Below are positions 42,395-44,763 of a stretch of 44,763 nucleotides of DNA, in pieces. The stretch is from CALZFJ01 sp051878575 (GTDB lineage: Bacteria > Bacteroidota > Bacteroidia > Bacteroidales > Muribaculaceae), in NCBI GenBank assembly GCA_051878575.1, contig JBJEKJ010000042.1, positions 1-44,763 of the forward strand, written 5' to 3'. The first letter of the stretch is position 1. The number at the start of each line of letters is the position of its first letter. Under the pieces are notes generated by a model. It searched no databases. It was not told the origin of the DNA and saw nothing but the letters and a program-made list of their open reading frames with translations. A program made the position numbers and the translations under genes.

Positions 42395-42991
42395 ATGTTG
42401 GTAAACAAGGATACGAAACTCCACGACGTGGTAATTGGAGAGCCTTCGGTAATTGCCGTGCTCAGCCGATTTGGCATAACTCTCGGCATTGGAGACAAGT
42501 CGGTAATGCAAATTTGCAGTGAGCGCAATGTCGACATGCCCTTTTTCGCAGCCATTCTCAATTCCTATATCAGCCCCGAATTTGTAGCAGGCAATGTTTT
42601 CTCACAGCACCTCGACGCATCAATACAGTATCTCGACAAAACCGTCGACTACTATAACCGGTTTCTAATTCCCAACGTGGAGCAGCATTTCAATCTGCTC
42701 ATACGCCGCAACACGAGCATAAACTCCAACCTCGAACTGATGCGCAAATTCTTCTATGAGGTGAAAGACGAGTTGCTCTCGCACATGGCTGCAAAGGGTT
42801 CGGGAACACACAAGCCATGCGATTCAATCGAGGAGAAACTCAACGACCTCGTGAGCATGTTTGTGATCCATCTCTCAGGCAACTACGATATCAATCTATG
42901 TCAGGCAGTTTTATTTGCAATTATAGGATTGCGCAAGGACATAAGCCAATACAACCGCATTTGCAAATGCCTTTCAACCCATATTAAATAG
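42395..42991 (+). CDS. Hemerythrin-like (ScdA/RIC-related) protein lacking the usual metal ligands
   Basis: A 198-residue helical protein. Residues 8-57 resemble the ScdA N-terminal domain (DVVIGEPSVIAVLSRFGITL) but lack its CC motif. Residues 78-198 resemble the hemerythrin-like proteins common in Bacteroidales. Compared with that pattern as I remember it, ligand positions look lost. YLDKTVDYY has V84 where His is usual. LLSHMAAKGSG keeps H130 but lacks the following E-E-x-x-x-F-P. The His before IEEKLND is absent (CDSIEEKL), and RKDISQYNRICKC lacks the final His. The segment after H130 also seems shortened. It should be unable to hold the di-iron site. It is 3 bases before a LuxR-type gene. 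Confidence 0.65.
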   Translation: MLVNKDTKLHDVVIGEPSVIAVLSRFGITLGIGDKSVMQICSERNVDMPFFAAILNSYISPEFVAGNVFSQHLDASIQYLDKTVDYYNRFLIPNVEQHFNLLIRRNTSINSNLELMRKFFYEVKDELLSHMAAKGSGTHKPCDSIEEKLNDLVSMFVIHLSGNYDINLCQAVLFAIIGLRKDISQYNRICKCLSTHIK

Positions 42992-42994
42992 CAC

Positions 42995-43540
42995 ATGGGA
43001 AACATCAACATTGCCATAGCCACAACCGACACCTTGCTGTTTCTCGGCATCAGGGTCTTGCTTCAGGACTTGACGTCGACTGCCGTACGACATATTGCCT
43101 ATATCGGTGAGCTAATCACCGACAACCCCGACAGCTACGACATTATCATAGCCGATGCCGAGATGTGCATAGCCAACCTCGACTATTTCATTCCTCGGCG
43201 AAACAAGACGATTCTCGTGGCAACGAAATCGTCGGAACAGTCGTCGTTTCCACAAATAAACCGCCATGCCGACTCCGGTACCATTATTGAGCAACTCAGC
43301 GAATACATTTATAGGATGCGGGATGTGGGACCGTCGCAGTCCGATCTAACTCAGCGTGAAATCGACGTGCTGAAATTGGTGGCCTCAGGAAAAATCAATA
43401 AGGAAATTGCCGACGAGCTGCAAATCAGCATCAACACCGTGCTAACCCATCGAAAGAACATCACTGCAAAATTGGGAATACGAAGCGTGTCGGGCCTGAG
43501 CGTATATGCCATGATGAACGGCTATCTCACTAATCTATAG
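42995..43540 (+). CDS. LuxR-type transcription regulator with degenerate receiver domain
   Basis: A 181-residue regulator. The N-terminal 105 residues have receiver-like order (INIAIATTDTLLFLGIRVLL, YDIIIADAEM, KTILVATKSS). The acidic pair that follows the first strand is replaced by TTD, and the usual C-terminal lysine is missing. An aspartate is retained in IIADAEM. The C-terminal LuxR helix-turn-helix (about 117-178) is intact, with LTQREIDVLKLVASGKINKE and ISINTVLTHRKNITAKLGI. Phosphorylation as in ordinary response regulators is therefore doubtful, and no histidine kinase is nearby. With a 3-base gap to the hemerythrin-like gene, the two are likely a functional pair. The 3' end overlaps the opposing lipoprotein gene by 11 bases. 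Confidence 0.85.
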   Translation: MGNINIAIATTDTLLFLGIRVLLQDLTSTAVRHIAYIGELITDNPDSYDIIIADAEMCIANLDYFIPRRNKTILVATKSSEQSSFPQINRHADSGTIIEQLSEYIYRMRDVGPSQSDLTQREIDVLKLVASGKINKEIADELQISINTVLTHRKNITAKLGIRSVSGLSVYAMMNGYLTNL

Positions 43541-44237
43541 CACTATTATCATCCTTGACTGACTCCTGCCACGCAGCCTTATGTCGGAGCATCTTGCTGA
43601 AAAGCGAGTCAGGCTTCAACCGGTCGTTAAGCACCGGCGTGAGATTCATCTCATTGCCATACTGGCACCACACTGCGATAGCCACCACATCGTTGGCATC
43701 AACGGCACGACGATATAAGCGCTGCAATGAGTCGGCGAGCTCCTTATCGGCATCGGCAAATGCCCTGTCGATGCTATCAGTCACCGCATTGGCGGCTACA
43801 AGCTCCATATATCGCTTTCGGAGTGTCTTGCGCTTATTGACAACTCCCCTTCTCTCGGCAAAAATGCCAAAATAGTCCTTGCACAGCCTGCCACCCTCCA
43901 TATTCAGATAGCCATTACCTATGCGCAGGTTGATGTCGGCATTCTCAATGATAAAATACACCACCGACTTGCCAATATGGCTGTCGAGCGACACAAATGC
44001 CACTCGCGGCACATCCACACTGCCGCTCAGCGTCATTTCGCTTCCATCGGCCTTATTGCCCCACTCTCCAAGCATGCGCACGGCATTATAGTCATCCTCA
44101 AGCTGATATACCCTGACACTGTCGGCATAGACTCCCGCGTCAACACGGCAATTGATCTTATAGCTTTCCGTCTCATTCCGTGCGCAACTGCCCATCAACA
44201 GAGCCAAACCGATAAAGATCTTAGTCATCGTTTTCAT
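43530..44237 (-). CDS. Lipoprotein, possibly DUF4369-like
   Basis: A 235-residue lipoprotein with lipobox LMGSC (C18). The N-terminal half is beta-rich (YKINCRVDAGVYADSVRVYQ, MTLSGSVDVPRVAFVSLDS, VVYFIIENADINLRIGNGYL). This recalls the DUF4369 domain that precedes thioredoxin modules in Bacteroidetes. The second half is helical and charged, with no thioredoxin domain or CxxC motif. It would lie in the periplasm or at the membrane. Function is unknown. Its end overlaps the LuxR-type gene by 11 bases. MTKIFIGLA at codon 4 is an alternative start. Confidence 0.75.
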   Translation of the reverse strand: MKTMTKIFIGLALLMGSCARNETESYKINCRVDAGVYADSVRVYQLEDDYNAVRMLGEWGNKADGSEMTLSGSVDVPRVAFVSLDSHIGKSVVYFIIENADINLRIGNGYLNMEGGRLCKDYFGIFAERRGVVNKRKTLRKRYMELVAANAVTDSIDRAFADADKELADSLQRLYRRAVDANDVVAIAVWCQYGNEMNLTPVLNDRLKPDSLFSKMLRHKAAWQESVKDDNSAID

Positions 44238-44241
44238 ATTG

Positions 44242-44273
44242 CAAAATTACTACAATATCCCGAAGAAATCATA
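44242..44273 (-). promoter_or_regulatory. Candidate promoter of the lipoprotein gene
   Basis: On the minus strand: TATG (44273-44270), 20 bases, TAATTTTG (44249-44242). The -7 box ends only 5 bases before the ATG at 44237, so the transcript may be leaderless or use the ATG at 44228. Confidence 0.4.
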
Positions 44274-44419
44274 TATGTTTGCCAATACTTTGCCTTAATT
44301 CATGGCTCACTACGTCATTATCGAGATAGAAATATGCAAGCCACCTGCTAATAAATAATAGCAAAATTACCGATATCAGCCAGATTTATAAAATTTTTGA
44401 CACATTTTTACCGTAAACA

Positions 44420-44450
44420 TTTTCTATTTGACATATTATTTGTATATTTG
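44420..44450 (+). promoter_or_regulatory. Candidate promoter of asnB
   Basis: TTTT (44420-44423), 19 bases, TATATTTG (44443-44450). The -7 box is a full match, 40 bases before the ATG. Confidence 0.5.
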
Positions 44451-44489
44451 CAAGAAATTTGATAAACAGAATTAAAATTACATTACATT

Positions 44490-44763
44490 ATGTGTGGAAT
44501 AGTAGGAGTATTCGGACAAAGTGTCGGCAGCGACTCAATGAGACAAAATATACTGAAAATGTCGAAAAAAATCCGCCATCGCGGTCCCGACTGGTCGGGA
44601 ATATACTGCGGCGACAATGCCATAATGTCGCATGAGCGACTCTCAATTGTCGACCCGCAATCGGGCGGACAGCCACTGAAAAGCACCGACGGGAAAGTGA
44701 TACTCACCGTGAACGGCGAAATCTACAATCACATCGATATTCGCAAGGAATTTGCAGGAAAAT
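44490..44763 (+). CDS. asnB: Asparagine synthase B (glutamine-hydrolysing), 3' end missing
   Basis: The first 91 codons of an N-terminal-nucleophile amidotransferase, cut by the window end. The start MCGIVGVFG places the catalytic cysteine at position 2 after removal of methionine. The family motifs KIRHRGPDWSG, MSHERLSIVD, GGQPL and VNGEIYNH follow. These match the glutaminase domain of asparagine synthase, which supplies ammonia for aspartate amidation. The synthase domain is not visible, so a related amidotransferase cannot be fully excluded. The HRGPD-SG and ERLSIVD pattern favours AsnB strongly. Confidence 0.93.
   Translation, partial: MCGIVGVFGQSVGSDSMRQNILKMSKKIRHRGPDWSGIYCGDNAIMSHERLSIVDPQSGGQPLKSTDGKVILTVNGEIYNHIDIRKEFAGK

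Overview
The window reads as chromosomal housekeeping DNA from a member of the Bacteroidales. Base composition and gene content would suit the Muribaculaceae or a near relative, but that placement is inference. Several lines support the order-level call. Promoters follow the Bacteroidetes pattern, TTTG, then about 19-21 bases, then TAnnTTTG, and clear Shine-Dalgarno sites are scarce. LpxC and FabZ are fused, RpoZ and BamD are of the Bacteroidetes type, and the LptF/G-like permease is very long. I see no prophage, insertion sequence, CRISPR array, rRNA or tRNA. Gene density is high and base use looks even throughout.

Layout. 1-638 is the 3' part of the primary sigma factor gene, followed by a terminator and a small outer-membrane-type protein gene. 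1415-7786 is a leucine operon, leuA-leuC-leuD-second leuA-like gene-leuB, with a structured leader and a strong terminator. 7799-10085 holds a zinc-ribbon membrane protein and gdhA on the minus strand. 10476-13763 is the lipid A operon lpxD-lpxC/fabZ-lpxA. 13776-17576 (minus) is a three-gene murein-peptide operon: a transglutaminase-like lipoprotein, an NlpC/P60 endopeptidase and a dipeptide epimerase with a Tat-like signal. 17836-19089 is bamD-rpoZ. 19184-20950 is a PASTA protein and an RluD-type pseudouridine synthase. 21029-27997 is a string of an acyltransferase, a metallophosphoesterase, tex, a short folK-like gene and ligA.

Further right, 28004-28579 (minus) is a DUF4251 protein and 28778-29674 is a CPBP protease. 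29716-33390 (minus) holds an SRPBCC/START-like gene, an LptF/G permease and ribBA. 33731-36025 is maeB. 36184-37032 (minus) is an ECF sigma factor followed by a 54-codon gene. 37297-39411 is an M3 peptidase. 39715-43540 is a tight five-gene run: dCMP deaminase, a CtpA-type protease, 5-formyl-THF cyclo-ligase, a hemerythrin-like protein that appears to have lost its metal ligands, and a LuxR-type regulator with a degenerate receiver. The window ends with a minus-strand lipoprotein gene and the start of asnB.

Most of the content is core metabolism and envelope biogenesis. The parts most worth a second look are the ligand-poor hemerythrin/LuxR pair, the apparently extracytoplasmic murein-peptide pathway, the leu leader with a terminator-like hairpin almost at the transcript's 5' end, the small gene after the ECF sigma factor, and a ribBA terminator lying inside the coding end of its convergent neighbour.
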